A stretch of 8,658 nucleotides of DNA, taken from CAZGSG01 sp964528095 (GTDB lineage Bacteria; Bacteroidota; Bacteroidia; Chitinophagales; Chitinophagaceae). A program made the position numbers and the translations under genes. The notes under the pieces were generated by a model. It ran no database searches, was not told the origin of the DNA, and saw only the letters and a program-made list of their open reading frames with translations. Shown piece by piece: positions 1 to 6,175 of the stretch; within the stretch, counting starts at the first letter, position 1, and the number at the start of each line of letters is the position of its first letter. The stretch is taken from assembly GCA_964528095.1 (NCBI GenBank), contig CAZGSG010000252.1, positions 1 through 8,658 on the forward strand, written 5' to 3'.

Positions 1-981
1 ATCAAGCACGCGACCGATACTTTCGTCAATAGATGCGATGCAGGCCAGGTAGTCTTGCATATACCATTGGTATTTATATTTTAATAACTCTTTACCGCGG
101 GGTTTCAGCCGCTGTATCAGTTTGCCTCTTTCGGCATAGATATCTTTAAATCGCTGTCTTAAGCTATCGGGCACTCTCCGGAGAAGCGCGTTATAGGTAG
201 CTATATCTGCAGCATCGGGTTTTAATGCGGGAATATCGGCAAGATATGCGGGGTCTACTTTCAGATCACCGCACAATTTCATATCAGTGATGATATTCAT
301 CGTCTGTATCCTCCATGCGCTTCCATGTCCGGCTGTATCAACATATAGCGTAGCAGGTTCCGGAAAAGTCTTTTTACTATATGCTTCCAGGTATTTTAAT
401 GCAGGGAAGAAATTACGGTGTGGGGCTTTATGATGAAGAAATAATACAAATGGTTTATCCTGCTCACGTTTATTTAACCAGTCGATGGCATCATCGGTGA
501 TCACATCCGTAGAGTAGCCTTTTTCTATTACTGTATCTCCATTCATATTGATCATTCTTGTATCAAAATACTGACCCATGCCTGGCAAGATCTTCCAGTA
601 GTCAAAACCTGTGGGGTAACTGTGGAGATGCCATTTGCCGATCAGGGCTGTCTGGTATCCTGCTTGTTGCAATAGTTTGGGTAAATTAATACGGGAAGAA
701 TCGAAACGGGTGAAATTATCTTTCACACCATTCTTATGAGAATGCTGACCAGTCAATAAGGTAGCGCGGGCTGGTGAACAGATTGAATTTCCAACAAAAG
801 CCTTATTGAACTTTACCCCCTCTTTTGCGATCCTGTCGATATTGGGTGTTTGAATGAATTGTTTATTGTAGGCGCTGATCGCATCGGCATCATGATCATC
901 GCTCATTATATAAATAATATTTGGACGTTGTTGCGCAACACACACTGTATGTAGAAAAAGAAATAATGCCAGTAGTCTCAT
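1..981 (-). CDS. Secreted S1-family sulfatase (partial, C-terminus beyond window)
   Basis: Sulfatases of family S1 hydrolyse sulfate esters, in Bacteroidota mostly on host, algal or other polysaccharides in the periplasm or at the surface. The reading frame is open from an ATG at 981 to base 1, giving 327 visible residues without a stop. Residues 1-16 form a short hydrophobic signal peptide ending in VCVA-QQ, with no convincing lipobox. The strand after it carries the metal-binding Asp pair (SDDH, D28/D29). The formylglycine motif CSPAR lies at C68-R72, followed by TLLTG; this Cys is the residue matured to formylglycine. GKWHLH at 115-120 and HHKAPH at 183-188 supply further active-site Lys and His residues. 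The C-terminal metal and substrate residues are cut off, so the substrate subfamily cannot be named. The gene is divergent from the DUF72 gene and functionally unrelated to the repair-like genes. Confidence 0.93.
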   Translation of the reverse strand, partial: MRLLALFLFLHTVCVAQQRPNIIYIMSDDHDADAISAYNKQFIQTPNIDRIAKEGVKFNKAFVGNSICSPARATLLTGQHSHKNGVKDNFTRFDSSRINLPKLLQQAGYQTALIGKWHLHSYPTGFDYWKILPGMGQYFDTRMINMNGDTVIEKGYSTDVITDDAIDWLNKREQDKPFVLFLHHKAPHRNFFPALKYLEAYSKKTFPEPATLYVDTAGHGSAWRIQTMNIITDMKLCGDLKVDPAYLADIPALKPDAADIATYNALLRRVPDSLRQRFKDIYAERGKLIQRLKPRGKELLKYKYQWYMQDYLACIASIDESIGRVLD

Positions 982-1036
982 GTAAACTAAGTTACAAATT
1001 TTTAGACCTAACTTTAGTGTATATAAAAACGCAGGT
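982..1036. promoter_or_regulatory. Short divergent intergenic region with imperfect inverted repeat
   Basis: Only 55 bp separate the sulfatase start from the DUF72 start, so both promoters must overlap here or lie partly inside the genes. ACTAAGTTA (986-994) and TAACTTTAGT (1009-1018) form an imperfect inverted repeat with one extra T. TAACTTTA also resembles the Bacteroidota -7 element TAnnTTTG, pointing towards DUF72, but no TTTG -33 element was found at the right distance. Position and dyad suggest an operator or promoter; the call is weak. Confidence 0.3.
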
Positions 1037-1960
1037 ATGGAATTTGGAAGAGTGCCAGAAAACGAATTAAAGAAGGTTGACTTCAGCCTACCGGAAGAAC
1101 CCGCTGCCAATAAAAAAGTATTGAAAGGCAAGCCGGTTAAAAAGCCAAAGGTTTACCTGGGCTGTGCAAAATGGGGTCGGCCCGAATGGGTGGGAAAGAT
1201 CTATCCACCTAAAACAAAAGAAAAAGATTTCCTGCAGCATTATGTAGCGCATTATAACTCCATCGAGTTGAATGCCACGCACTATAAAATATATGGAGAG
1301 GCCGGTGTTCAGAAATGGGCAGATAAAGCAAAGGGAAAGGATTTTCTTTTCTGCCCGAAAATGTACCAGGGTATTACTCACCGGGGCAGCCTGAAAGGAA
1401 AAGATTTTATTACGAATGAATTTTTCCGGGGCATTGTTGCTTTCGGAAAACATCTTGGTCCCATCTTCGTACAGGTGAGTGATACGTTTTCTCCCAAACG
1501 TAAAGACGAACTATTTGAATTCCTGGCATCCTTGCCGAAGGACCTGCAGTTTTTCCTGGAAGTGCGTCACCCCGACTGGTTTGCAAAAGAAAAAGAAAGA
1601 GAAGACATGTTTAAATTTCTTCGGGAAAACAATATGGGTGCTGTGATCACCGATACAGCGGGCCGAAGAGATTGTGCGCATATGCAGCTCACCATTCCAA
1701 AGGCATTCATCCGTTATGTAGGAAACAGTCTTCATCCTTCCGATTATACAAGATCCGATGTATGGGTAAAGCGCATAAAGTACTGGCTGGATCATGGCTT
1801 GCAGGAACTGTATTTTTTTATGCATATGCATGATGAGGCCACTTCTCCGGAACTCACCGTTTATCTTGTAGATAAACTGAATAAGGAATGCGGGCTTGAT
1901 TTAATAAAACCAACATTTACTGAAGCCGGCAAAATAAAACAGGGAAAAATGTTTGGGTAA
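1037..1960 (+). CDS. DUF72 (YecE-like) protein with C-terminal clamp-binding-like tail
   Basis: This 307-residue protein belongs to the DUF72/YecE family, a TIM-barrel-like fold of unknown biochemical activity. Family features seen are the first strand YLGCAKWG (about 41-48), then SIELNATHYKIY (about 75-86), the RHPDWF segment (about 179-184) and FMHMHDE near 264-270. The N-terminal MEFGRV...VDFSLPEE leader looks like the one I recall from Bacteroidota members, which supports the start at 1037. The final residues are KQGKMFG; Q302-F306 fits the sliding-clamp-binding pattern Q-x-x-[LM]-F. The gene's last 30 bases match those of the second 2H phosphoesterase gene at 26 of 30 positions. It converges on the RNase Z-like gene with five bases between the stop codons. 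Family assignment is firm; function is unknown, and the clamp link is inference. Confidence 0.93.
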   Translation: MEFGRVPENELKKVDFSLPEEPAANKKVLKGKPVKKPKVYLGCAKWGRPEWVGKIYPPKTKEKDFLQHYVAHYNSIELNATHYKIYGEAGVQKWADKAKGKDFLFCPKMYQGITHRGSLKGKDFITNEFFRGIVAFGKHLGPIFVQVSDTFSPKRKDELFEFLASLPKDLQFFLEVRHPDWFAKEKEREDMFKFLRENNMGAVITDTAGRRDCAHMQLTIPKAFIRYVGNSLHPSDYTRSDVWVKRIKYWLDHGLQELYFFMHMHDEATSPELTVYLVDKLNKECGLDLIKPTFTEAGKIKQGKMFG

Positions 1961-1965
1961 AAAAA

Positions 1966-2853
1966 CTATTGATCAATGGGATAGACTTTATGATCAAATA
2001 CATTTTTATAAAAATTACCCGGCAATACCGCATAGATAGAACATCGTATGGCATATTTACCGGCAAGTTCACGAATTGCGGCAATAATTTCCTGTTCATT
2101 ATACCTCGAAGAAAAATGCCCCAGTACAAGATGTTGAATATTTATACCAGCCACCATTGCAATTACATCTTCTAACGAACTATGTTTGTTTTCTCTTGGA
2201 TTTTCACTGATCATATCTGCTGTTTTCAGAAATGTAGCTTCATGAATCAGGATTTCTGTGTTATTCCAGTAATTTGAATTTTCCACCGGGGTATCGCCGG
2301 AATAAGCGATCAGTTTTTCTCTTACTTCATAGGTCAGTTCTTCTTCTTTCATCGATTTTCTGAGTGCCGCAATCTGCTGGCCTGTTAACCCAAGGTAATC
2401 GGGCTTTAGTTTTCTTTTGGTACGTTCAACAAGATATCCCAGGCTTTTATGAATACCCGTTGCCGCGGGCACATGATTATTACGGATGGCCGTAACAACG
2501 ATATCTTTTCCGGTCAGCATTTCATCACCCGATTTTATACCCTGCCATATGCCTTTTTGAACATGCGGATCGAAATTTCCCGAAAAGGTATTCAATGCAG
2601 GGAACGACCGGCTGTCAAACGGGTAAAATAATTTAGGATAATCAACCCGGTTATTGAGTTGGTTGAACTGGAGTAATCCCGTGAGATGGTCCCGGTCCGC
2701 ATGTGAAATGAAAATATGTTTTACTTTCCTGCTTTTCTGTAAGAGGCCTGCAACACATCCATCTCCGCAGTCGAAAAGGATTCCCAGTTCATCCAGGAAA
2801 TACCAGGTGGCATAGAGTGCGGTAGAGTAGCCGGCGATCGTCAATTGCATCAT
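1966..2853 (-). CDS. RNase Z-like metallo-beta-lactamase-fold hydrolase
   Basis: The 295-residue protein resembles tRNase Z (RNase Z, about 300 residues), which trims tRNA 3' ends. Visible metal-site motifs are FDCGDG near the N-terminus, SHADRDH at about residue 50 (motif II), AYSGDTP in the second half, HEATF, an NKHSS segment, and GHFSSRY near the C-terminus. HEATF and HFSSRY are characteristic of the RNase Z branch. Motif II reads HxDxDH, whereas canonical RNase Z has HxHxDH, so one zinc-ligand His is an Asp and substrate or metal use may differ. Two consecutive ATG codons (2853 and 2850) are possible starts; a TTG just upstream is less likely. The gene begins 21 bases after the umuC stop, so the two are probably co-transcribed. 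It has no QxxLF tail. It could be a bona fide rnz or a divergent paralogue. Confidence 0.85.
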   Translation of the reverse strand: MMQLTIAGYSTALYATWYFLDELGILFDCGDGCVAGLLQKSRKVKHIFISHADRDHLTGLLQFNQLNNRVDYPKLFYPFDSRSFPALNTFSGNFDPHVQKGIWQGIKSGDEMLTGKDIVVTAIRNNHVPAATGIHKSLGYLVERTKRKLKPDYLGLTGQQIAALRKSMKEEELTYEVREKLIAYSGDTPVENSNYWNNTEILIHEATFLKTADMISENPRENKHSSLEDVIAMVAGINIQHLVLGHFSSRYNEQEIIAAIRELAGKYAIRCSIYAVLPGNFYKNVFDHKVYPIDQ

Positions 2854-2874
2854 CAAATATCTATAATTCCTTTC

Positions 2875-4155
2875 TCATTTTACTTCAAACAACTCTTCCC
2901 ATCTTGTCGTGTATCTTCCGCTTCTTAATTCCTGCCGCATCTTCCAGTCGCGGGTCGTGCCCGAAGCGGCAAACTTCAGCACATCATCACGCTGACTAAA
3001 ATTCACATTATCGATCATATCCATCAACCGGCGTTCACAATTTTTATTTTCCGGTAGAAATAAATTGCCCTGAACCGATGTATCCGCTACAAGACCGCTC
3101 AGCATCACTCCCGCTTTTTTATACTCCTGCCCGCTTTCATATATTTCGTCTACTAAAGCCAGCGCGGGTTTTATGAGCTCCTGCGTTATGGAAGTGGCAA
3201 TAGGCAGGGTAGTATGTGTACTGATAGAAGGGCCATGATGAAAAGCTATTGTATGGTCCTGTTCTTTTTTAACAATGAACACGCTTACTACGCTGGCCGC
3301 GCTGTTTTGTCTTCTTAATTTTTCTGCCGCTCTTGACGTATAGGTAGCTACCGCCTCTTTAATATCCTTTATTGCCGATACCGGGCTCCCAAACATGCGG
3401 GTGGTGGCGATCATTTTTTTTTCCGTCAGTTCATTTTTCATATCTATCGCCGGATCACCTCTTAGTTCCCTGAGCAGCCGTGATCCCACCACACCGCCCA
3501 TATTATGGTATATCCATTCCGGGGACATAGTAGCGAGCTCCCAACCGCTGGTGATACCGATATTGTATAGTTTCTGCGCATATGCTCCGCCTACGCCCCA
3601 GATCTCACCTAATCTTGTCTGCTGCAATGCCTCCCGCTGTTGTTGTTTTGTGGCCAGCACAGTGATGCAACCAGAAGCCTGCTTATTTTTCTTGGCAATA
3701 TTATTCGCGAGTTTGGCCAGCGTTTTCGTGGGCGCCACACCTACAGATACCGATATACCCGTCCATAACTCCACGGTATCTTTAATATACTTAGCCGTAT
3801 CATAAAGGTCTTCTGTTCGGATCATACTCAGGTCAACAAATGCTTCATCAACCGAATACACTTCTACTTTCTTATCGCCGGCTATAGCCCGCAAAGTGTC
3901 CATTACGCGCATGCTCAGGTCTCCATACAGGTTGTAATTGGAGGAGAATACAGCTATATCGTGTTGCTCTATCAATCCCTTTGACTTAAAATAAGGAGCG
4001 GCCATTGGTATGCCAGCCGCCCTGGCTTCATCACTCCGGGAAACAATGCAGCCATCATTATTGCTCAGCACTACAACAGGCTTTTTATTCAGCTGCGGTT
4101 TGAACAGGCGCTCACAGGAGCAGTAAAAACTATTACAATCGATTATTGCTGTCAT
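2875..4155 (-). CDS. umuC: Y-family translesion DNA polymerase, UmuC (Pol V catalytic subunit)
   Basis: UmuC copies past DNA lesions; in E. coli it works with UmuD'2 as Pol V, bound to the beta clamp and RecA. The chosen start, ATG at 4155, gives 426 residues beginning MTAIIDCNSFYCSCE, which lines up with the E. coli start (422 residues). The frame is open to an ATG at 4197 that would add 14 unrelated residues. Catalytic acidic residues are present: D6 in the first strand and D103/E104 in YSVDEAF. The helix-hairpin-helix region (IWGVGGAYAQKL) and little-finger domain follow, then a C-terminal UmuC extension. QGNLF at about 362-366 occupies the place of the E. coli QLNLF clamp-binding motif. 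The protein appears intact. It is normally cotranscribed with umuD, but here a REP transposase unit lies between them. The RNase Z-like gene follows 21 bases downstream. Confidence 0.95.
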   Translation of the reverse strand: MTAIIDCNSFYCSCERLFKPQLNKKPVVVLSNNDGCIVSRSDEARAAGIPMAAPYFKSKGLIEQHDIAVFSSNYNLYGDLSMRVMDTLRAIAGDKKVEVYSVDEAFVDLSMIRTEDLYDTAKYIKDTVELWTGISVSVGVAPTKTLAKLANNIAKKNKQASGCITVLATKQQQREALQQTRLGEIWGVGGAYAQKLYNIGITSGWELATMSPEWIYHNMGGVVGSRLLRELRGDPAIDMKNELTEKKMIATTRMFGSPVSAIKDIKEAVATYTSRAAEKLRRQNSAASVVSVFIVKKEQDHTIAFHHGPSISTHTTLPIATSITQELIKPALALVDEIYESGQEYKKAGVMLSGLVADTSVQGNLFLPENKNCERRLMDMIDNVNFSQRDDVLKFAASGTTRDWKMRQELRSGRYTTRWEELFEVK

Positions 4156-4248
4156 GTTTTTTGGTTTTAAATGAAGAAATCTGTTTTGGTACTCCAAGGG
4201 TTAAATCACAATACAGGATATGGAATATGGTCTCCGAACATACCAGCT
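4156..4248 (-). promoter_or_regulatory. Upstream region of umuC after the REP unit, no clear promoter
   Basis: This 93-base stretch lies between the presumed umuC start and the first REP hairpin. On the minus strand I find no TTTG/TAnnTTTG pair and no Shine-Dalgarno sequence before the ATG at 4155. umuC is therefore either read through from umuD across the transposase gene, or uses a promoter I cannot recognise. Confidence 0.25.
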
Positions 4249-4276
4249 CCCCGGCCTGAAGGCCGGGGCAATGGAT
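4249..4276 (+). repeat. REP hairpin A (inverted partner of 4383-4410)
   Basis: The arms CCCCGGCC (4249-4256) and GGCCGGGG (4261-4268) pair perfectly around a TGAA loop. CAATGGAT follows directly at 4269-4276. The same foot sequence sits next to the second hairpin in inverted orientation, which marks these as related REP-type units and not as two unrelated terminators. A tyrosine transposase of the REP-associated group is encoded next door and is the likely recognising enzyme. Confidence 0.8.
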
Positions 4277-4382
4277 TTGGACGCTGTTAATAATGCTTCG
4301 CGTTTGCATTCAAGCTGAAAAAATTCTTATCGAATAATTGCAACTTATTAACCTGCGCAAAGCGCTATATTGTTTGTCTCCT

Positions 4383-4410
4383 ATCCATTGCCCTGGGTTT
4401 TAACCCAGGG
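4383..4410 (-). repeat. REP hairpin B (inverted partner of 4249-4276)
   Basis: The arms CCCTGGGTT (4391-4399) and AACCCAGGG (4402-4410) pair perfectly around a TT loop. ATCCATTG at 4383-4390 is the exact reverse complement of the CAATGGAT beside hairpin A. The stem sequences differ between the two units while the foot sequence is conserved. The hairpin ends five bases from the transposase stop codon and could also act as its terminator. Confidence 0.8.
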
Positions 4411-4415
4411 AAAGA

Positions 4416-4865
4416 TCAGTTATCCGCATCCTTCCTGACATTCAACAAAATCCCTGACTTCTTCAGCAATTCCTCATATTCTTCCTTGAATGTTTTTTTT
4501 CTATGATGTTCTTCCTGATTCCTGATATAATTCCTCACCTTATATAAATCTGATTCGCCAACGGAAACGGCAAAGTAATCGTCCTGCCAATCAAATATGG
4601 TTGGGATCATTTTTCGTTTATTCACCCAATACGAACTTTCTCCTTTGATCAGTTTAATTAGCGTTGAAATACATTGATCGGCTTTCATACATAGAAGGAT
4701 ATGTACATGGTCTATATATCCGTTTATAAAATCAATATGTATGTCATTCTCGCGCGCGTGTTGCCGTATATGAGAAAATATTTTTTGACGGATACGGTCA
4801 TGTAGAAATGGTGCCCTGGCTTTAGTCGCCCAAACTGCATGTATCCATATATTAGTAAAAGACAT
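4416..4865 (-). CDS. REP-associated tyrosine transposase (Y1, IS200/IS605-like)
   Basis: This 149-residue protein is a Y1 HUH single-strand DNA transposase. The HUH metal site is HVH at 53-55 (IDHVHILL), and the catalytic tyrosine is Y113 in VRNYIRNQEEHH; YIRNQEEHH is typical of REP-associated members. Both key features are present and the length is normal for the group, so the protein is probably active. These enzymes cut at hairpins with short foot sequences; the inverted REP pair just 3' of the gene is the obvious candidate target. The gene lies on the same strand as umuD and umuC, separated from umuD by 139 bases and from umuC by about 260. Its position there implies insertion into an ancestral umuDC operon. 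Confidence 0.92.
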   Translation of the reverse strand: MSFTNIWIHAVWATKARAPFLHDRIRQKIFSHIRQHARENDIHIDFINGYIDHVHILLCMKADQCISTLIKLIKGESSYWVNKRKMIPTIFDWQDDYFAVSVGESDLYKVRNYIRNQEEHHRKKTFKEEYEELLKKSGILLNVRKDADN

Positions 4866-5004
4866 ATATAAAAATTTAGCAGAGTAATTCGATCAGTTCA
4901 CAAACAGTTCCATTTTTTTACCGTCTGTTAATCAATACCACCCTATTGCTCTTAACGCTCATCTATCCGTTCAACTCCAAACCATAAACATTGTACCCCA
5001 AACT
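4866..5004 (-). other. Intergenic region between umuD-like gene and transposase
   Basis: These 139 bases hold no gene and no strong REP hairpin. A weak AACAG (4903-4907)/CTGTT (4925-4929) stem is present with an intervening run of T; on length alone it could arise by chance. This region is the likely upstream edge of the transposase-containing insertion, but no target duplication is visible, and IS200/IS605-like enzymes do not normally make one. Confidence 0.35.
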
Positions 5005-5439
5005 TCACCCCAAACCATGGATCACATAAGTAACAACCCCCCAGATACCAAACTCGCAGGCGCCTGTATCTACTTCGATCGATGATAGTTTTTTTGTTTC
5101 CGGTACCAGCCGGATCTTGTTAAACGTTTTCTCCAGTCTTCTTACCAGCATTTCACCGTTCAGCATGGCTACGATCACTTTGCCGTTTTGCGCGGGCAGG
5201 CTCCTGTCCACGATCAATGTATCGCCATGATGGATGCCGGCACCAACCATGGCCTCCCCATTCATACGCATAAAAAAAGTGGCCGGTTTGTTTTTTATCA
5301 GTTGCTCATTCAGGTCTATGCCTCTTTCGGCGTAATCGTCTGCAGCAGCGCCAAACCCCGTTGCATTGGCAGTCTTTATTTCCTGTTGGGAAAATTGTTT
5401 CGAGCCTTTATAAGCGGCTCCATAGAATTCTTCTTCCAT
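5005..5439 (-). CDS. umuD: UmuD-like S24 protein lacking the Ser-Lys catalytic dyad
   Basis: UmuD is the regulatory partner of UmuC; RecA-stimulated self-cleavage normally removes about 24 residues to give UmuD'. The 144-residue protein aligns with E. coli UmuD along its length: TGFGAAADDYAERGIDLN (27-44) covers the cleavage region, followed by the S24 beta core and WGVVTYVIH at the end. The bond that is Cys-Gly in E. coli is Thr27-Gly28. The catalytic serine of GDSM is alanine here (GEAM, A63; codon GCC, 5251-5253). The general-base lysine is arginine (GEMLVRRL, R100; codon AGA, 5140-5142). Both residues needed for cleavage are absent, although the core is otherwise well kept, so this is unlikely to be a decaying gene. 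A non-cleaving structural subunit is the simplest reading. The gene is divergent from the 2H phosphoesterase pair. Confidence 0.9.
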   Translation of the reverse strand: MEEEFYGAAYKGSKQFSQQEIKTANATGFGAAADDYAERGIDLNEQLIKNKPATFFMRMNGEAMVGAGIHHGDTLIVDRSLPAQNGKVIVAMLNGEMLVRRLEKTFNKIRLVPETKKLSSIEVDTGACEFGIWGVVTYVIHGLG

Positions 5440-5448
5440 AAAAAATGT

Positions 5449-5533
5449 TTAGCATCCCCCGTAGAAAGATGAGTTAAAAAAATAAAATAAAACTTTTTTG
5501 TAAAAGCTAAATATTTTAGTAAATTTATGCTAA
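5449..5533. repeat. Inverted heptamers TTAGCAT / ATGCTAA flanking the divergent promoters
   Basis: TTAGCAT at 5449-5455 and ATGCTAA at 5527-5533 are exact reverse complements, one near the start of each divergent gene. They could be separated half-sites of a regulator. With 71 intervening bases and only seven bases per arm, chance cannot be excluded. Confidence 0.3.
5507..5519. promoter_or_regulatory. Palindrome CTAAA-TAT-TTTAG in the promoter spacer (candidate operator)
   Basis: CTAAA (5507-5511) and TTTAG (5515-5519) are exact inverted arms around TAT. The site fills the part of the spacer next to the candidate -7 element, where a bound repressor would block RNA polymerase. The AT-rich context makes short dyads common, so the position is the main support. 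Confidence 0.35.
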
Positions 5534-5556
5534 GTAATTGATCAAAGGAAATATTT

Positions 5557-6165
5557 ATGAAAAAAAATGGAGAGACAGATGCCTGTTTTGCGCGGACGCG
5601 GGAAGGGATGTACGAATACCTGCTCATCGCTGCACCTGATAAGGAGGTTTATAATAAGGTGATGGAAGAAAAGCAGGAGTTTGATAGAAATTATCAACAG
5701 ACCGCGATTCGTACAAAGCCGCATATTACCATCTCCAATTTTTTTGCGCGGGATGAAATGGAAGATACCCTGATCCGGTGGCTGCAAAGGATCATTGGCG
5801 ACCAGCGATCTTTTGCAGTTACATTAAACAACTATAGCGGTATTCCTCCGGATACCGTATTCCTGCGGGTGCAGGACCCTTCGCCCTTTAAAGAACTGGC
5901 CAGGCAATTGACACCGATCGATTATTATATAAAAAGTAATGCCTGCCCGCCGGTGCATTTTATTGCGCATCCGCACCTGAGCATTGCAAGAAAATTACCT
6001 GTACCTGTCTATGAAAAAGCGATCATGGAATATGCACAAAAAATGTTTCATGAGTCGTTTACTGTGAACGAACTGGTCTTGCTGCGCAGACAGCACCAAT
6101 ATGAAACATGTAAACAAATAGCTATTCTCCGGTTAAACCCCACGAATAATTATTCAAAAAACTAA
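5557..6165 (+). CDS. 2H phosphoesterase (2'-5' RNA ligase/LigT superfamily), copy 1
   Basis: 2H phosphoesterases act on 2'-5' or cyclic phosphodiester bonds in RNA and small nucleotides. The 202-residue protein has both signature motifs, HIT at 56-58 (KPHITISNF) and HLS at 140-142 (HPHLSIARKL); Ser for Thr in the second motif is accepted in the family. It opens with the first beta strand EYLLIAAP, like copy 2 (EYLLVLRP). The start at 5557 has AAAGGA about seven bases upstream; an internal Met18 would still leave the domain complete. It precedes copy 2 by ten bases, so they form an operon. Its end (NNYSKN) lacks the QGxLF tail present in copy 2. The precise substrate cannot be told from sequence. 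Confidence 0.88.
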   Translation: MKKNGETDACFARTREGMYEYLLIAAPDKEVYNKVMEEKQEFDRNYQQTAIRTKPHITISNFFARDEMEDTLIRWLQRIIGDQRSFAVTLNNYSGIPPDTVFLRVQDPSPFKELARQLTPIDYYIKSNACPPVHFIAHPHLSIARKLPVPVYEKAIMEYAQKMFHESFTVNELVLLRRQHQYETCKQIAILRLNPTNNYSKN

Positions 6166-6175
6166 AAACAGTATT

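Larger units (their letters stand above)
4249..4410. mobile_element. BIME-like inverted REP pair
   Basis: Two hairpins with the shared foot CAATGGAT face each other across about 106 bases, the arrangement seen in bacterial interspersed mosaic elements. The spacer contains a small GCGC-AAA-GCGC stem (4355-4365) and no open reading frame of note. The unit lies directly 3' of the transposase gene and between umuD and umuC. No matching hairpin was found on the 5' side of the transposase, so the outer boundary of any mobile unit is undefined. Confidence 0.65.
5440..5556. promoter_or_regulatory. Divergent umuD / 2H phosphoesterase regulatory region
   Basis: This AT-rich 117-bp region drives umuD leftwards and the 2H genes rightwards. 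For the plus strand, TTTG (5497-5500), a 19-base spacer and TAAATTTA (5520-5527) fit the Bacteroidota -33/-7 pattern TTTG...TAnnTTTG except for the last base. AAAGGA just upstream of the ATG at 5557 serves as a Shine-Dalgarno-like site. No equally good promoter was found for umuD. Two dyads, described separately, suggest shared control of both directions. Confidence 0.5.

Noticed and set aside
1088..1453. Minus-strand open frame opposite the DUF72 gene
   Set aside because: Low-complexity translation with no family features, fully covered by the well-supported DUF72 gene.
1961..1965. Bidirectional terminator between the convergent DUF72 and RNase Z-like genes
   Set aside because: The gap is five bases and no stem with a T-run spans it.
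2854..2856. TTG start for the RNase Z-like gene
   Set aside because: Two ATG codons follow immediately in frame and conserved sequence begins just after them.
2875..2895. Second clamp motif at the UmuC C-terminus (EELFEVK)
   Set aside because: It lacks the key glutamine of the Q-x-x-L-F pattern; only QGNLF is counted.
3395..3805. Plus-strand open frame of 136 codons opposite umuC
   Set aside because: It is a shadow of the umuC coding strand with no recognisable domain; umuC explains the region.
4156..4197. Upstream ATG at 4197 extending UmuC by 14 residues
   Set aside because: The added residues precede the conserved MTAIIDCNSFY start that matches E. coli UmuC, and no ribosome-binding site supports the upstream ATG.
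4903..4929. Third REP hairpin on the 5' side of the transposase
   Set aside because: Only five base pairs, and the CAATGGAT foot is absent.
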